Positions 35,901-50,900 of a stretch of 64,000 nucleotides of DNA are shown here, one piece after another. The notes beneath the pieces were generated by a model that had not been told where the DNA came from, ran no database searches, and saw only the letters and a program-made list of their open reading frames with translations. The DNA is from Pipra filicauda (taxonomy: Eukaryota; Chordata; Aves; Passeriformes; Pipridae): the NCBI RefSeq assembly GCF_003945595.2, contig NW_024105098.1, positions 2,170,001-2,234,000 on the forward strand, read 5' to 3'. The position numbers were made by a program, and so were the translations under genes. How positions within the stretch are numbered: position 1 is the stretch's first letter; each line of letters starts with the position of its first letter.

Positions 35901-38900
35901 AACCAGGCAACCTGGGACAAAGAACCTGGATGCCTTTGATAAGTTTGTGGAAGGAGCAGGTTAAAGAAAACAGCAATGATTCAGGAAATCTCTGCTGTCC
36001 TGAATTTATGCCAGTCTGATCCATTGAATCCAAAGGAAGTTGAAAGGAGGAAAGATACCTGTGCTTTTGGGGTTTCTTGCATCACACACATTAATTTTCT
36101 GCCACATTTCAACTGTTTTGTTTGTGTTCAGGAAGAAATGATATTTAATCTTTTTGATATGTGCCTGTATTTTGGAGATCTTCCCTCCATGGGATTGGCC
36201 CCATCCCAGTGGCACACGTGACCCCAGCACTCCCTGGCTGCTGGCAAACCTGCCTTGGGAGCAAAGCAGATTCCTCACAGATCCACAGGCAGAAAACTTT
36301 TCATCCAAATAAATTGTTAGGGAATTCCGGGGAGTTCCTTTGCTGTTCCTCTCCAAGAGCTTGGTAAATCATCTGCTGCCTGGGATAGCCTGGATTTTAT
36401 GGAGTGAATGTGCAACTTATAGGTAGGGAAGAGACCTTTGGTCTTAGCTTTCTCCTGGGACAGGCTGAGCTATGTTGGCCTTTTCCTGTAGGTTTGAAGT
36501 GTAGGGAACTCCAAGAAGCACTTTCTGCCTTAGTAAGTGGGAAACACTTGGAATGTGTGTTGGAGATCCTCTTGTGTGTCACTGTCTCTGTGGGGCTGCT
36601 TGCACTTCCCTGGCTGCCCATTCCACACCCACATTCCTACATTGCACTTGGCTACTGTGCTTCTGGTTATTTTTCCCTTGCCTTGGATTGGGAATTCAGG
36701 TTTTGGGGCATTTTTGTTCAGGGATCTGTTTACCTGAGAACCTATTTCTGTCCTGCCCAGCACTGGGGTAAGTGCTGGCTTCTGGCTCCTTGTTGCTCCT
36801 TGGGAAGGTGTCAGTACATTTTAGGAGAGACCTTTTCAAACCAGACACAGCAGTGTGTTACCAAATGGGTAACACTCCAGGGAAGTGACTGTCTGTGTAC
36901 AGAGGAATTGTGTCTCAGTTACAGCTCATCTTACCTGTTCATTTTGCTGATGTATATTGTGGGAGCCTTCAGTTAAACTGTTTTCATCCTAAGCTGATGT
37001 GAGCCCCAGTGATTATCTCCTGTGCTGATGGGAGGTAGGAATCTGGTTGCTCTCTGGGCTCTTTGCATGACTCCACTGTGGTGATCTCTGTTGTGGTTCA
37101 AGTACTTCTGATGTAACCTGCAGCACATTCAAAGGGACTCCTGGGTGTCTTGGTATTGTAGGAAGAATCCTAATTGATGGGGACATAGTTGGCAAAGATG
37201 TGCTTTAGGCTCCAAGTGAGTCTCTTCAGCTGCAGTTCAGCTGCCTTCCTGCACATTAAACATTCCTGGGCTTTCTTCGTGTTCTTATGTGATCATTTCT
37301 CAGTGTTCCAAACTCAGAGTACTCTCAGCTCCCCTGCTTGTGCTTGAGGAGGGAGTTATTTTGCAGTTGTGACCCAGAAAAATCATTACTAAAGATATCA
37401 AGCATGGTGTCAGCAGAAATTGTGTCCCTGGGTGTCAGGGGAGTGCATGAGGTTCCCTTTCCACTGACATCATGCTGCAGCCTCGTTTCCTTTAATTGAA
37501 ATTTGGGATCTCCCTGGTATCCTGACAGGCCTCATCCCGGATATCAGGACTGTGACACTGCCTTTTTGAGAAAAAGCACTGTGGTGTCTTTCTGCCATAA
37601 CAGCCAGTGAAACCTGTGTGGGAACAAGTGTCAGAAGGTTCTTATCAATGAAGTGTTCATCTACCCTTATTTAGTCTTGGTATTTTTATTAAGGACTTCA
37701 TCTTCTTTACATAGCAGGATTCAGATTAATTTTTTTTTTTGATTTATAATTTCTCTTTATCTGAATTTTCCTCTACAAATCATTCTGTTTGCAGGTTGCT
37801 GTACTTACTTCAGCAGGAGAGCTCGAGCACGGAGCTGAGGACGGAGTGCGCCGTGGTCCTGGGCAGCCTTGCCATGGGCACAGAGAACAATGTCAAATCC
37901 CTCCTAGACTGCCATATTATCCCAGCCTTACTGCAAGGTACTGCTCCTGCATGCTCCATGTCAGTAGATGTTCCTAAAGGACTGAAATAAGCAAAGATAA
38001 TGGAGCTGAATGGTCACTTTTGCCTGTCCTTGCAGGATTGCTGTCCCCAGATTTGAAGTTTATCGAAGCTTGCCTGCGATGCCTCCGGACCATCTTCATC
38101 AGTCCCGTGACTCCAGAGGATCTGCTGTACACAGTAAGTTGTAAGCAGATTATTATGTCCTTTTAAAACCTATAGAGGTGGTGGCAGTGAAGAATCTTGT
38201 TGTGTGCAGTAGTAACAAGGGCGTGTTTGACCGACAGCAGCAGCATTTCTCACCTACATTGAAGGTATCTGGCTCCCTTGTCATTTATAGCCATGTTTGA
38301 TATGAGATGGTTGATAGCACACTGATAAGAACAAAATTAACATTTTCAGGCCTCTCTGCAATCTTAAGGAAGAAAAGCTGTCTCTAAATGGTGTTTACAC
38401 TATCACATCTATATTGGCAACGTTACTTTCTGAAGCTTAATTTTGTCTGACACAGTCCTGTCACTCCAGAGGGAAGCATGCTTGCTTAGTTTTTGTACTT
38501 TCCAGTGGAAGAGCTTCACCTCCAAAATGTCACTGCTCTTAGTTATTCTGTGTGTGATTGGTGTTTAACTGACAGGAGGGTGGGAAATGTCTCTGCACCG
38601 TTGCTATGCCGAGATCAGCTGGGAGTGTGTGACAGTGGGGCTGTTGGTGCTGCCCCTCTTGGGGTGACTGGGCAGAGCCCTCTCTGAAGGCACTGCTGTC
38701 CCCTGGCCTTGCTCAAACTCAGGCACTGCCTCTTTTTTGGAAGGAGGAGAAGGAGGCACAGCTGGCCTCTGATTTCATCCCTTCTCTACAGTCAGGTGTC
38801 TGTCATCGGTAAAACCAATTCCTGTGCTGTAGTCTGTTTTGTTCTCTCTTCCTTTTCCAATGATTTCCTACATTTTCATTCCAGAAGTAGGTATGTAAAC

Positions 38901-41900
38901 CTGCAGTTTTCTACAGACTCAGTCTTACCACACATCTATCCTGAGCTTCATCTGCTAGTTGGTCTGCCTCCTGAAGTCTTCCTGCAGTTCTTCACACCTT
39001 GTATTTGATGTGTGTAGGTAACAGCCAGTTTTGTCCTCCACTGTTCACTGCTTTTTTCCCGGTTGTTTTTTGGCTGTTCAGCAAGGAAACAAACCTCAGC
39101 ACACACTGTGTGTGTGACCACTGAAGGCACCTCTCCTGAGTGATCCAAGAGCTTCCTCTCTGTGTGTCTGTTCCTTCCTTTGGCTCCACTCCATGCTCCC
39201 AGATTCCCCCAAATCAGCCTCTATGAGTTGGTAATTGCTGAGGCATCTGCTTCCTGTTCTCAGCCTCTGATCAGGGCTAAAGATGACTGTGTCCCTTAAC
39301 ATCCATCCCTATTCCCAGGGATCAGTGCTCAGTAGAGACTGTTAATGGCTCCCTACTTGGAGGAGAGATTTGATATCCTGGAGAGAAAGGAAAGGGAAGA
39401 GTATGGACAGAAATGGGAAAGAACAGCATTAGCATAGAAATTACCACTGATGTTGTGGGAACAGTGTGCCCAAGGTCCTGGGGTCTGTGTTTCATCCCTT
39501 GCCTTCTCTGCTGCGCAGCAGTGACACCAGAACTGCTACCCCAGTCCTTCAGGCCAGTGGGATGTCCTGGAATTAATCATAACTACAGGAAATGAGCATC
39601 TGGTGAGAAGTCCTTGCTCCTTAGTTCCAACTGTAATACCCATCTTCCCATCTTCCATTCCAGTTGGACACCTGGAAGTTAATTATTTTATGACTGTGCT
39701 GAAGGTCCTATTTCTAAAAATCTGCTTTTTTTCTAGCCATGATTTGAAAAGTAATGAATGCAGATCCTTTGAAAAGGAGAGGTGTTTTTCCTGTCTCCTG
39801 GAAGGTGCAGCCACAGCCCACACTGCTGCAGGCTGTGTTTCACAAGGCAGCAGTTGAGACATTGGCTTTGCAATTAAAGGAGTAATTATGGGCCTAATCA
39901 GCACTTCATGACAGACACACTGCTTTGCCACACTGAGAATAATAGGAAGAATTTAAAGTTCCCATTTGGCCTCCCTGCTCCCTCTTTGTTTCCAAACCCA
40001 GCAGCTCCAGGGAGACTGTCACCATTTCCACGCAGCTTCACATCGTCAAGTTCTCTCATTCTGCCTTTGTCAGGTTTATTTTGAAAGGTAGGAGACTAAG
40101 TTTGTCAATGGCTTTTCATTCCTGCCCAGCAGTTCTGGAGAAAACTTCTGAAAGGTTGGATCCTGAGTGTATCCAAGATGGACACTATCCCAGAATTTCT
40201 GTGTGGTTTGACTGCACGGAGGACACTCTCTCTCAAACCTTGGCCAGGACTGTTTCCAAGACAAGGAGTTCTGAGTTAGCTCCACATCTCCAGGGGTGTT
40301 ACAGTCACTCCAGAGGTTTTAGAGGAGCTCTCAGTTAAAATACAAGGATAATACAAGTTCTTCAGAGAGTGCTGCTTAAAGCATTTCTCTGTGTTTGTAA
40401 CAGGTCCACATCATCCCCTGGGACCTGGATATTTCTCCCAGCAGAAATGCTGTGTGTCAGATCTACACCTTTGCTCTTGAACCCTTCCTTCTGGACAGGA
40501 GCTTGAAGGGTAAAATAGTGGCAGTTTTGTGTAATTAATTGTGTTCAGTTCTTCAGACAAAATAGTTCTTCGGAGGTGGAAACATTTGGGCTGTTTCCTG
40601 TAGGAACTTGGGATCTGTCCTGGGAAAATGTGCAGCCCCACCCATAGGTGTGTTGAGCTGGATGAACCCTGAGCTCTCAGAACGAGCAGGGGTTTAGTGC
40701 TGATGCTGAGATGTGACAGCAGGTTGTATCCAGACCTGCTGTGCCAGGTGAACACATCCTATGGAGAATTCCTACATAGGAAGGGACCAGGCTTTGGAGC
40801 TGAGAGGGATTGAGTGACCATCCTGCACATGGAATGAGGAGTGACGTGGAGTCCAGGGGTGAGAGAACTGTTGAGGTGAAGATGATTGAGTTCTGAGGTG
40901 ATCCTGGGAGGTGTTGTGTCCGTGGGAAGCAGCCAGCTCACCACAGCTGGGTGTGCTTTGACTTGCTGCATAGATTGAAGCACTGAGGCACATCCAGTTG
41001 GAGTGATATCCTGTCACTACCACTCTTAGTATTCCATTTAAAACGCAAAGAATGGATTTCGTGTCAGAAAACACTTCTAGCCCATGTTTCCTCACAGATG
41101 TTCTCAGCTGTGATCCCATTTCCCTTCCTCAGCGGACCCAGGTACAATTTTAGTGGGCAGTTGCTGTCTGTGCTGCTGTGCTGGCCTGGCAGGAGGAGGC
41201 CCCTTCCCTGCTGGGAATGAGTCTGTCCTTCCAGGGAGTTTGGAGAGTGCAGGCAGTGCAGCAGGATGAGCCTGTGCTGCTCAGACCATGAGGAATCAGT
41301 CTGAGCAATCTCCCCATCTCCAGCTTAGGTGAGTGGTGCTGCCAAGTGAGAGGCATTCATTGCTCCTTCCTGGGCAGCTGGCATGGAAAACCTGACGTCA
41401 CCTGGAGAAAGGGAGCAGGAACAAGTGAGAGCATCAGGCTGTGTTACAGTGATTAACACCCAGGTGTTTAATGAGCAGTGATCCCACACTGCTCAGGGAT
41501 TGCTGCCACCAAAGGAGGAATCTGGGTCAGCTCCTAATGCTTCCCTTCTTCCTTCCTCCTACTCTTTGTGGTGGCTGAGCTGAATGTTCTCCAGGCTGAA
41601 CTGCTTCCTGAAAATGAGACCTGCAAAATAATCAATTCTAGCTCATGGAGCTTGAATATGAGTTATTTGGGTGGATAGGAGCGTTTCAGTTTGCTGGCTT
41701 GGAAAAAAGAAGAGCAATCCTCTACTAGGAAGAAATGTTTGAGAAATAGATCTTACAAATTTTGTTTTAGTGTTAAAAAGGAATATGAAGAAATTAGGTA
41801 TTGGGATCCAAGCAGGTAATTGCAGCTGTTAATTCCCTCTGAGTTCTGTTTGGGTGATTTCGTTACAGTACATGTGATGTAGAGATTTTTGTCATAAGTT

Positions 41901-44900
41901 GCCTGGAACTACTTTTGTTAGCAGACAGTATTTTAATGGATTTGTGAATCTCATTGTTTTAACTGTCAATTATGAGTGTAGACACAATCTCACTCACTAG
42001 GGTTGCAGGCATGTCCTTTGTACTTAGGTATTAATATGAATAAAAGTGGAATTATGTAGCCTCATATTGACACAGAATCACAATTCATATTTAGTTGAAG
42101 TCAGTAATGTCCACGCATCCCTTTACTCTTTCTAAATTCTTTTCTGATAGACATACTGATATAATTATACAAGTTGGATGTATTTTAGCAAAATCAAGGA
42201 GCAAAATTAATAGTTTTCTCACAAGCACTCTTGCAGCTTTGCAAGAGCTTAACTGAATAATTATTGTATTCCAAAATGAAAGCAATGTATTTTTAGTAGT
42301 CTGGGAAACAAAAACTAGGATATGGGAAGGTATGTTCCAGTAGAAGCTGTGAAAGCATCAGAGATCTTCTCCACTTCTCTGCTTCAGCTGATTTTCAGAG
42401 GCTCCTGGCTTGCCTTCTTGCACTCTTTATATATTTCAGATACTTTCTTAGTTAATAAAGAGTAATCTAAATGTTTTTCTTATGTATTTTGACTGAAATC
42501 TGATTTTCATAAGCAGTTCCACGGGTTCAGGTTTACAGATGAGATACAAAGCCTTTCTAACAGCTTAAGGGAAAGAGGGCAAGTCCTAAAGCCTTCTACA
42601 GGACCACTGCAGTCACCCTTGACCCAGTAAATAAATTAGTGCTACTCTTCTGGCTTTTCTTTTCTCCCCAAGAACCTCAGTGGATGTTGACACCTGTGAA
42701 TTCCTATCTAGAATCTCCTGAAGGTTTACAGAGAAGGAAAAAATCTGTTTTAATGGGTCAAGTGTGTGGAACCACAGAGGAATCCTGAGCATGTTGTCAG
42801 TTTGTTTGCCTTTGTCTCAAACAAGGAGACACTTGGGAAGTTTTGGGGACCCGCTGTGCTTTGTGAGATGGTTTCTTGAGAGCAAGGTTGGCCTGTTGGC
42901 TGCTTCTGTTTGCTTTCTTGTGGAAATTTGCTGCTCTGCTTGGCTTGTGCCCAGTCCCCACTGATTTCACAGCCCCTGCAGGGTCACCTCTGCCAGAGAA
43001 GGTCAGGACACGCTTCCTTGTGGCCCTGACCATCACTGCTGTTACAGGATGCTTGTGGATTTGGTGGCCACCAAACCAGTCCCTTGCTGGCCTTTGGGTT
43101 GTGGAGTTGGCAGGAAATGCTGTGTGTGTCAGTGTGCCACAGGAAAAGGCAGATCAGTGTGCCATGGGAAAAGGAGCTGCTCTTGGCAGAGCCCAAGAAC
43201 ATTGCCAAAAATAGTTTGTCCCTTGCCCTTCCTGTGCACATGAGCATGAGATGGGCAGGGGTGTGTGGCTGGTGTACCTGGGAGGAAGGTTTTGGGAGGT
43301 AACTTTCTCTCTGTAGGATGCTGGAATGGGAAGTGAGGCTGTTGCACACTTGATCCTTTGCGGTTATTGAGGAACCAGCAGTAGAAACAATCTGGTTTTA
43401 TTCTCAGTGTGTCTCTTGGCTCTGCTGCCCTGTTGTTTTCCATTGAGAATGAGAAGGCTGGATTGTTGGCAGCAAAGCTTCCTAAAACAAGTACGATAAT
43501 TGTATGTATACATAAATATTAAATATTAAAAATAAAAAATAAACACTGCAAATCTTTGCCTAATCTCAAATATCTGTGCAAGTGGGGAAACTTACAGATG
43601 TTTATTTTGATAGTATTAAAAAGTGTGGCTGGAAATTTCTCAGGTAATTGGGAAATAAAACTCCTCCTAAGCAGCTGTGTCTGAAGCTCCAGTCCCTCAG
43701 AGCTCCAGTCAGGCTGGTGCTGCTTTCATTGCTGGCAAAGGAGCTGAGGATGAAGGCTTTGCTTTGATTTTAATCTCTTAATCTCCCTCTCCCTGATCAG
43801 AGGGCTGTTATTCATCATTCTGCAGGTGAAGCAGAGTCTGACTTAAGTGTGTAGGGCCAATATAGCACATGTTTTTTGGGAAGGAAGGCTCATTCAGTCC
43901 TTCCCTCTGTTCAGCTCCCTGTATCTCATGGAAGTAATTTAGTTTACCACTTTCCAAACTGATATGACCATTGTTTCTTTCAATATCACCACAGTTTGTG
44001 ACACTAAAATGTGCTGGTAAAAGTAACTGAAAGCTCTAAAACGTTAGTTTTGTGACTTCCCACAGAACTTGAGTAACTGGATGTGTTTGCAGAGGAGAAC
44101 TTACCACAGAATTGTGGAATGGTTTAGGTTGGAAAGACCTTAAAGATCATCCAGTTCCAACCCCCTGTATGGGCAGGGAACCTTCTACTCGAGTCTAATG
44201 GTTTTCTTTTGCTGATTGATTTGGATTCTCTGTCATTGGTGTCACACTCAAAGTGGGTTTGAAAGACAAAGGACGTTCTTGCCCCCAGGAATCAGTTACA
44301 GAGCGAGTGCCACAGGGTTCCAGGGCACTGGGCATTGTCCAGCCTGGCACCTTGTTCCCTCCCTGCTCCCTTCTCCTGGGAGCTGCACTGAAGAGATGAG
44401 TCCCACTTGTAGCAGGACAGTGCTCAGCCAGCTCCTGCAGTGATGCTTTCAGTGCCCACATTTGCAGTTGCTGTGCTTGCCCTGCTTCTTTCATTGTTTT
44501 GTCACAAAGATTCTGGACACAAATCACAGAAGTTTCATACCTAACTTGCATTGACCTTTTATTTTTTCCATGAGGATTTAGCTCAGAACTGTTACTTGTG
44601 CCTTCAAGTCTCTCCTGAACTACTTTATTGGTCTTGTTGTGTGTCCACAGAAGTTTCAGTGGAGGGAGGGACACTGAGTGCAGAATCTGGAGTGCTGTTG
44701 AAGTAACAAACTGAAGAAAGTGTGCTGACATCCAGTGTTAATCCTTTTTCCCTCTCCCTTGTTTGCAGGATGCTACAGTGATCTCCCACCTCATGGCACT
44801 GCTCAGTAGGTCTCGATACACACAAGAGTACATATGTCAGATCTTCTCACACTGCTGCAAAGTAAGGAAGAGAACACGTGTTCTTTGTGCAAACTCCTGT

Positions 44901-47900
44901 GTTCTGGCCTATAAAAACCTGTGCATGTGCTGCCTTCTGTGGCAGGAACACTGGGACAGCAATGACTGAAGTGTTACAGCTCTGGATTTGCTGCAGATTT
45001 CTTGGGGTCGGTGTGGGCTTCTCTACAGTACAAGAAAACAGGAAAAAAGGGGGGGGTTTGTAGGCTTTGACTGCTAAACCCAGCCAACAGTCTGGGCAAA
45101 TATCAGTGCTCACTATTAGCAGGATAAATCTTGGAAGACTTTTATTTTTCCTCAGAAGCCTCAAGACTGTGAGCAGCTTCTGTGGAGGTCCTGCAGCTGC
45201 TTTCAGGAGCTGTTCCAAACCCAGGGAGTGTTTTCTGAGAGATGCTGTAGGTTGAGAGGAAGGGAAATGCTCTGAGCTGAGCTCTGTCACTTACAGGTTT
45301 ATCCAGGTACATGTTCATTCCTGCTGTGTAATGCAATTCTCTTCATAGGGGAAAACTAATTTTAAACCAGCAGCAACCCCACCCCAAACACGGGGTTTTG
45401 TCTTTCCCTCCCCCCACTCCAGGTTTCCACACAACACTCATTTTTGTATTATTGTTGCAGTTTTTTGGTAGTTACTGTACCAGTGGGTTATACAACAAAA
45501 TATCAAAATAATTTAGTGTAGCAAATAAGATTTTTACAGCATCTTTTCCCCTTAGAAACAGTTTAAAACTAGAGGATCATAAATTGTATTTACCTCCCAG
45601 ACTAACAAATGAGAAAGTTCCCAAGTTTATGAATTTTTAAGTGTTTACCTTGAAAAATATCTTTCTGCCTTATCACTTGCAATGAGTCCTCTGGAACTCT
45701 GGATTATTCCTTTGTTAAATCTCTGTTTTCCTCTTCCTTGACTGTTATTTATGTTCACTCATCCCATTGCATTCCTTTTATTAAGTGAAACCGAGGACTG
45801 AAAACTGAGTTAGTGTGATACAAAGGTATAACTCAGCTGCTGATATTAATAGAATTGTTTAAAGAAAACATTAAGGCAAAATCCTACACTGGACTGTGGA
45901 AGTTCAGATGTATATATTGGGATAATACTGGGGAAAAAAATTGGTATTTTAAGAAGAAAAACACACCAGTGAGGCATCTCCTGTTTAAGTGGCCCTTGAA
46001 AGTCTCCTTAATAGGCTGAGGAGTTTGAGGAGGTGAAAAACCAGGCCATGTGGGCTTCCAAGAGAAGTAACCCAGGACTAATTATAGGGTGGCAGAGGAG
46101 TTTATACACTCAGGGTTGGCTCTGTGGCAATATAAACCCTGTTGGCTGTGAGGGAACTGCTGAGTAATTCATCCAACAGGAAAACACTTATTGTCATCTT
46201 TTCTCAAATGAGTTACTTCCCTGCAGCTCCATTAAGTCCTGGTGGTGACTGGCACAGCAAATACGTGGTTAACAGAGCAGGGCAGGGAGGGGCTCCTGAA
46301 CTTGCTCTTCTGTTAGAAATGCCTCCCCCAGACCCCTCTCTGACAAATTTTACAGTGAATCTTTGGAAAAAAACGAAGTTTTTGGAAAGAAACTGATGGT
46401 TGTGTGAGCAGAGAGAAACATGACTGCACAAGAAAGGTGGGGTGGGGGGAAGGAGTGTTAGGAAATAGTTGCATTTACAGAATAATAAACAGCTGCCTAA
46501 CAAAGAAGAATATGTGAGGTTGAGTAAACAGGTCATCACAAATTGATCAAGAACTCCTTTCTCTCTTGCCCAGGCAAATGCAACTGTTAAATAAAAATCT
46601 AAAATGCCCCCTTCCTTCTTTTATGTTTGGTTTTTGGGTTTCCAGATTATAAGGTCAATTACTGTATTTTCAGACAGAACAAAGTACTTCTCATACGGTG
46701 AAGCAGAATTTGCAGGGCACTTTCTGACTTACATGGACAGGCAAAGTACATTCTGATAACTGAAAAATGATTAAATACTGAAAATTTCTGTATTCACTAC
46801 ATTTGAAATGAAGACTTCACCTTCCCCCAAAGGGGAGTGAGTGAGGGAACCTTTATTTCCCCCTGAGTGAGAGAACCTTTCTCATGTTTTTTACCTGAAG
46901 CAATAAGTTCCTATACAAATACTTAAGTAAGGCTTAGTGTAGGCTGTAGGAGGTATTGATGCTTTTATGTCTCTCTTTCCTCATTGTAGTAGATTTGTTA
47001 ATTGAACTCATAGTGACATATCACAGCTCCTACTCCTTGTTCCTGCATCCTGTTCTCTGCTCACACTTGGTGCATCCATTTTTTTTTCTCTTCCTTGCCA
47101 ATATCTTGTTTGTTTTGCTTCTCAGCCTTCTGTCTTACTCACCTGGAAAAGCTCAGACCAGTTCTCTTGAGCTGGGAAATCCATAATTCGGGTTCCTGGC
47201 ATGTTGCTGCTGGTTTCTGCTTTTACTCTGACTGCTCCTCCCTGCACTGTTGGAGTTAAAATTAGCAGGTGGGAAGCACTGACCCTGGAGAAGAGCCATC
47301 CTGAGCAAGGGAAAGGGTTGATTTACAGGGGAGCAGATGCAGTTCTTAACATCCAGAGCCAGGGTTCTATCAACAGAGAAGCAAATAGGTAAACTGTAAT
47401 CAGGCTGATGTACATGGTCTGTGAAAATGCAAGTCAAAATTTACTTTGCAAGAATCTGTCTCAGTTCATTTGTTTTCAGAGCAAGTGGGAGTAAGTAAAC
47501 CTTGCTATTTTAATGATCAGTTTAAGAAGAGAAGGTGTGTGTTTGGAAACACAGGGTTGTATAAATAATTTGAAAAATTACTTGTGGAACTTAGATTTGA
47601 AAGTGGTGACATCTCTGCCTAATTTCACTGCCAGCTGAAAATTAAAATGCTGTGACAGGGAAGGGTGCAGGATAAAGCCTGTAATCAGGGCAGCTTCCTC
47701 CCAGGCCCCTTCTCTTGTGTGACCTTAGACCTGTGCTGGATCCCTGATCCGAGGTGCAACTGCATTTAGGTACCTGTTTTTTACATTTCATTATGGAATG
47801 AGATTTCATTCTCCAGTTTTCACCTGTGTCTTTGCAGCTGTCCCTGTTTCTGGGTTGGTGTTCACCCTGGCACTGACTGGTGTGTGCAAACACAGCCTGT

Positions 47901-50900
47901 ACAGAGGAGATAGCTCATGTCCATCCCCCTGTGCAGCTCAGACACGCCCAGGTGTCACCTCTGGATGGGCCTTTGGCCTGTTTGCACAGAACCCACCGCC
48001 TGCATCTCATGGAAGAATCACTGATACTTGTGAATTACTAAATCTGGGGCAATATGATTTCTTTTACTTGAATTTCATTCATTTTTTTTCACATATTTTA
48101 ATATCTGTTCTTCAGCTCCAACACTGGCATAGCTGCGGCTTTAAATCATTGCCTCAGCCACTTCTGTGTGCCAATGTAAGTGGTTTTCCTCCTTCAACCC
48201 TGTGTTTGAATTGCATTTTTTGGTAGAAAGCTCTTGGTGGCAGTAGCAGCTGAAGCATCTCTTAAAGCACCAGATATGTTACATCTAAAAGTAACATAAA
48301 AAGTAGCATAAAAAGTAAATTTTATGCTTTTTTCTTAGAGGTAAGAGGTACTCTAAAAATGTTCTTTTGATTATAAGAGGAATCTGATTTCAGCTGCATC
48401 TCAAATGTGAGAATAAAGTGTCTCTGATGCCTCCTAGGGTGTGTAGAAGTGCCATAAACTCAGCTGGGTTTGCACAGGAGATTTAGGGGTGAAGAGACTT
48501 TCTTCCCTTGCAGATTAGTCAAGGCAGTGCAGGAGGGGCTGAGAAAAGCTGGGCCACCCTAAAAGCTGAGTTTAACTGTGCACAGCCTGTGCTTCATGCA
48601 GAGCTGCCCAGAGTCATGAACCCCCTTCAGAAGAGAGGTTTGCAGGTCCCAGGTCAGCTTTGCCCAGACACTGCTGAGGGCTGCAGGCACTGAGATTGCA
48701 CGTTGTTTGTTCAGCCTCACCGAGCCTTCTCAGACTGCAGCAGTTCTGAGACCTTCCTCCTGCAAGATCCAGGATTTGTGTGTAATTCCAAATGCTCTTT
48801 GGAAAAAATATTGGTGTATCAGCCATTGCCAGCTTAGAATATGAGGTCAGTGAACAGGTCATGGCTGGCTGGATTTATGGCTAAATGTGTTTGACACTAA
48901 AATAAGAATAATAAATTGGAGGAATGTGTGAATCTGTCCTCAAAGCACTATCACTCTGTCTGGAACCCATTTCAGATGAAATCCTCTCCCTTCTGAAGTT
49001 AGAATTGTTGAAAATGCTTAATATTAACAGTGAAGAAAACATTAGTGACTGGGGATCTTTTATGTGATTTGTACAGAAAATCAGGAATTTCCAATTGTTT
49101 CCAAGAGAAAGAGTAGAAACAGAAGTGCTCTATCCATGTCTCTTCATTTGTGAGAATTAATGGCATTGCCTATTGAAGGAAAGAGTGGAAATGATTACCA
49201 AAAAAAAGGACAAATGCTATAAAAATAAGTGTTGGACTTGTTTATTTAAAAAATGTTATGCCAGCTGATTACAAAGTAAATGTTAGTAAATCTCTCTTAA
49301 ACTTCTTCAATCTGTCTTAAATACTTGACAATGAATTGCAGATAATGGAAACCTTTTATATGTTCTTTTAAAGAATTTAATGGTGTTATGTTTTCCTTTG
49401 AAGGGTCCAGATCACCAGACAATCTTATTTAACCATGGAGCTGTTCAGAGTATTGCACATCTCTTGGTCTCCGCCTCCTACAAAGTAAGACATTAAAAGT
49501 GTTCTGTGTTTTAACATATATTTATGAAAGAAATCCAAATGAAGATGATAAAAATTCTCTCTATGCCAATGAATTAAAGTTATAAACAGGGATAATGTGC
49601 ATTTTTTGGAATAACAGTTGGTTTTACAACTGGGAAGATGATCATGGTCCATCTTCCCTGTGTCAAAAAACTAGAATAAAATAGGTTATTCAGTTAAACC
49701 AAGACATGACTTTGGACTGAAGGAGGGAGATCCAGCATGAAGAAATCTGTCAGTCGTTGTCACACAAGTGATACCTGAGTCTGTGCCATGGCAGTAAAAC
49801 TCATGGGGTATATTTATTTTAACATTACTTTAGAATCACTTCAACCAGATGGTTCTCTTTAGACATTTTACTAAGCTGACCTCTAAAGGCTTCTGAACTG
49901 TAAATCTTAAGGACACATATTTTTTGGTTCTCTGACATACTTGGGAGTCCTGGGAAGGAAAAGTACTATTGTGATATACTTCCACTCCTCTGTTGTTTTT
50001 TGCTTTGTGAGGCATCCCAGGTAAGACCAGTATTTCCTGTTCAGTTCCCAAGTTTTATCCTCGCTGGTTTTCTTCACAACTAGTTCACGACATCCCCTAT
50101 AGAAGGATAATTCCAACAGGGAGATAGCAGGAAGTCAAGGTGTGAGTTGGATGTTTCCATCTGCCTTTGATTCATTCACCATCCTGGTGTCTTGCTGACT
50201 GTCCAGCATTGTTTCCTCCCAGCCTGTCCCAGCAGTGCTGACTGTTGTGCTCTGCAGTTGGCACTTCTGTTTCCTTTCTTCTGTGTGCACCCAGGTCCGA
50301 ATGCAGGCATTGAAGTGCTTCTCAGTCCTGGCCTTTGAGAACCCCCAGGTCTCCATGACTCTGGTAAATGGTGAGTGGGATGCTGCTGCTTTGACACTCC
50401 CTTTATTGACTGGCTGAATCAGAATGACTTTGGGTTCTCTTTCATTGCAGTGTCAGTGGATGGAGAATTGTTACCACAGATTTTTGTGAAGATGTTACAA
50501 AGGGACAAGCCCATTGAAATGCAGCTCACGTCAGCCAAATGGTAATTGTCTGCAGGAATGAGAGTCAAATAGCATGGAGGGTAATCTCACTGCTTAACTA
50601 CTCCCTCCTTGCTTCTTCCAGAGTAATGTGTGCTGTAAAATCTTAGCAATAATTATAGATGCTGTTTGCATTATCTAAGCCCTTGAAGAAGTGCTTCTCA
50701 CCTTATTTTGTAACATAACTTTCACTCTTTGCTGTGCATAAACAAGGGAAAATGTTGCTGGGCAGCAGTTTTGTGAGGAATGTGTGTTCAGCCACGTGGA
50801 TTTTCACCAGTAGCTTGGAGTTTGTGATGCTTTGCTTTGAATAGGCTGTGGTCAATCCTATGTCCTTGCAGAGCACAACACTGAAATATCTGGTACCTGG

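Larger units (their letters stand above)
26392..37794 (+). other. ARMC8 intron 3 (11.4 kb)
   Basis: Contains one clear sense-strand CR1 (34425-34868) and a small tandem duplication (35076-35118). The rest holds no recognised gene, RNA or mobile element. It ends tctgtttgcag. Confidence 0.65.
38134..44768 (+). other. ARMC8 intron 5 (6.6 kb)
   Basis: Contains a CR1 fragment (44107-44196), a small imperfect duplication (43129-43178) and an A/T-rich run near 43505-43545. No gene or RNA is recognised. Confidence 0.65.

Noticed and set aside
36404..36976. 190-codon plus-strand open frame in ARMC8 intron 3
   Set aside because: No recognisable domain, no splice or promoter context and no family resemblance. 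Length is compatible with chance in a 64-kb window.
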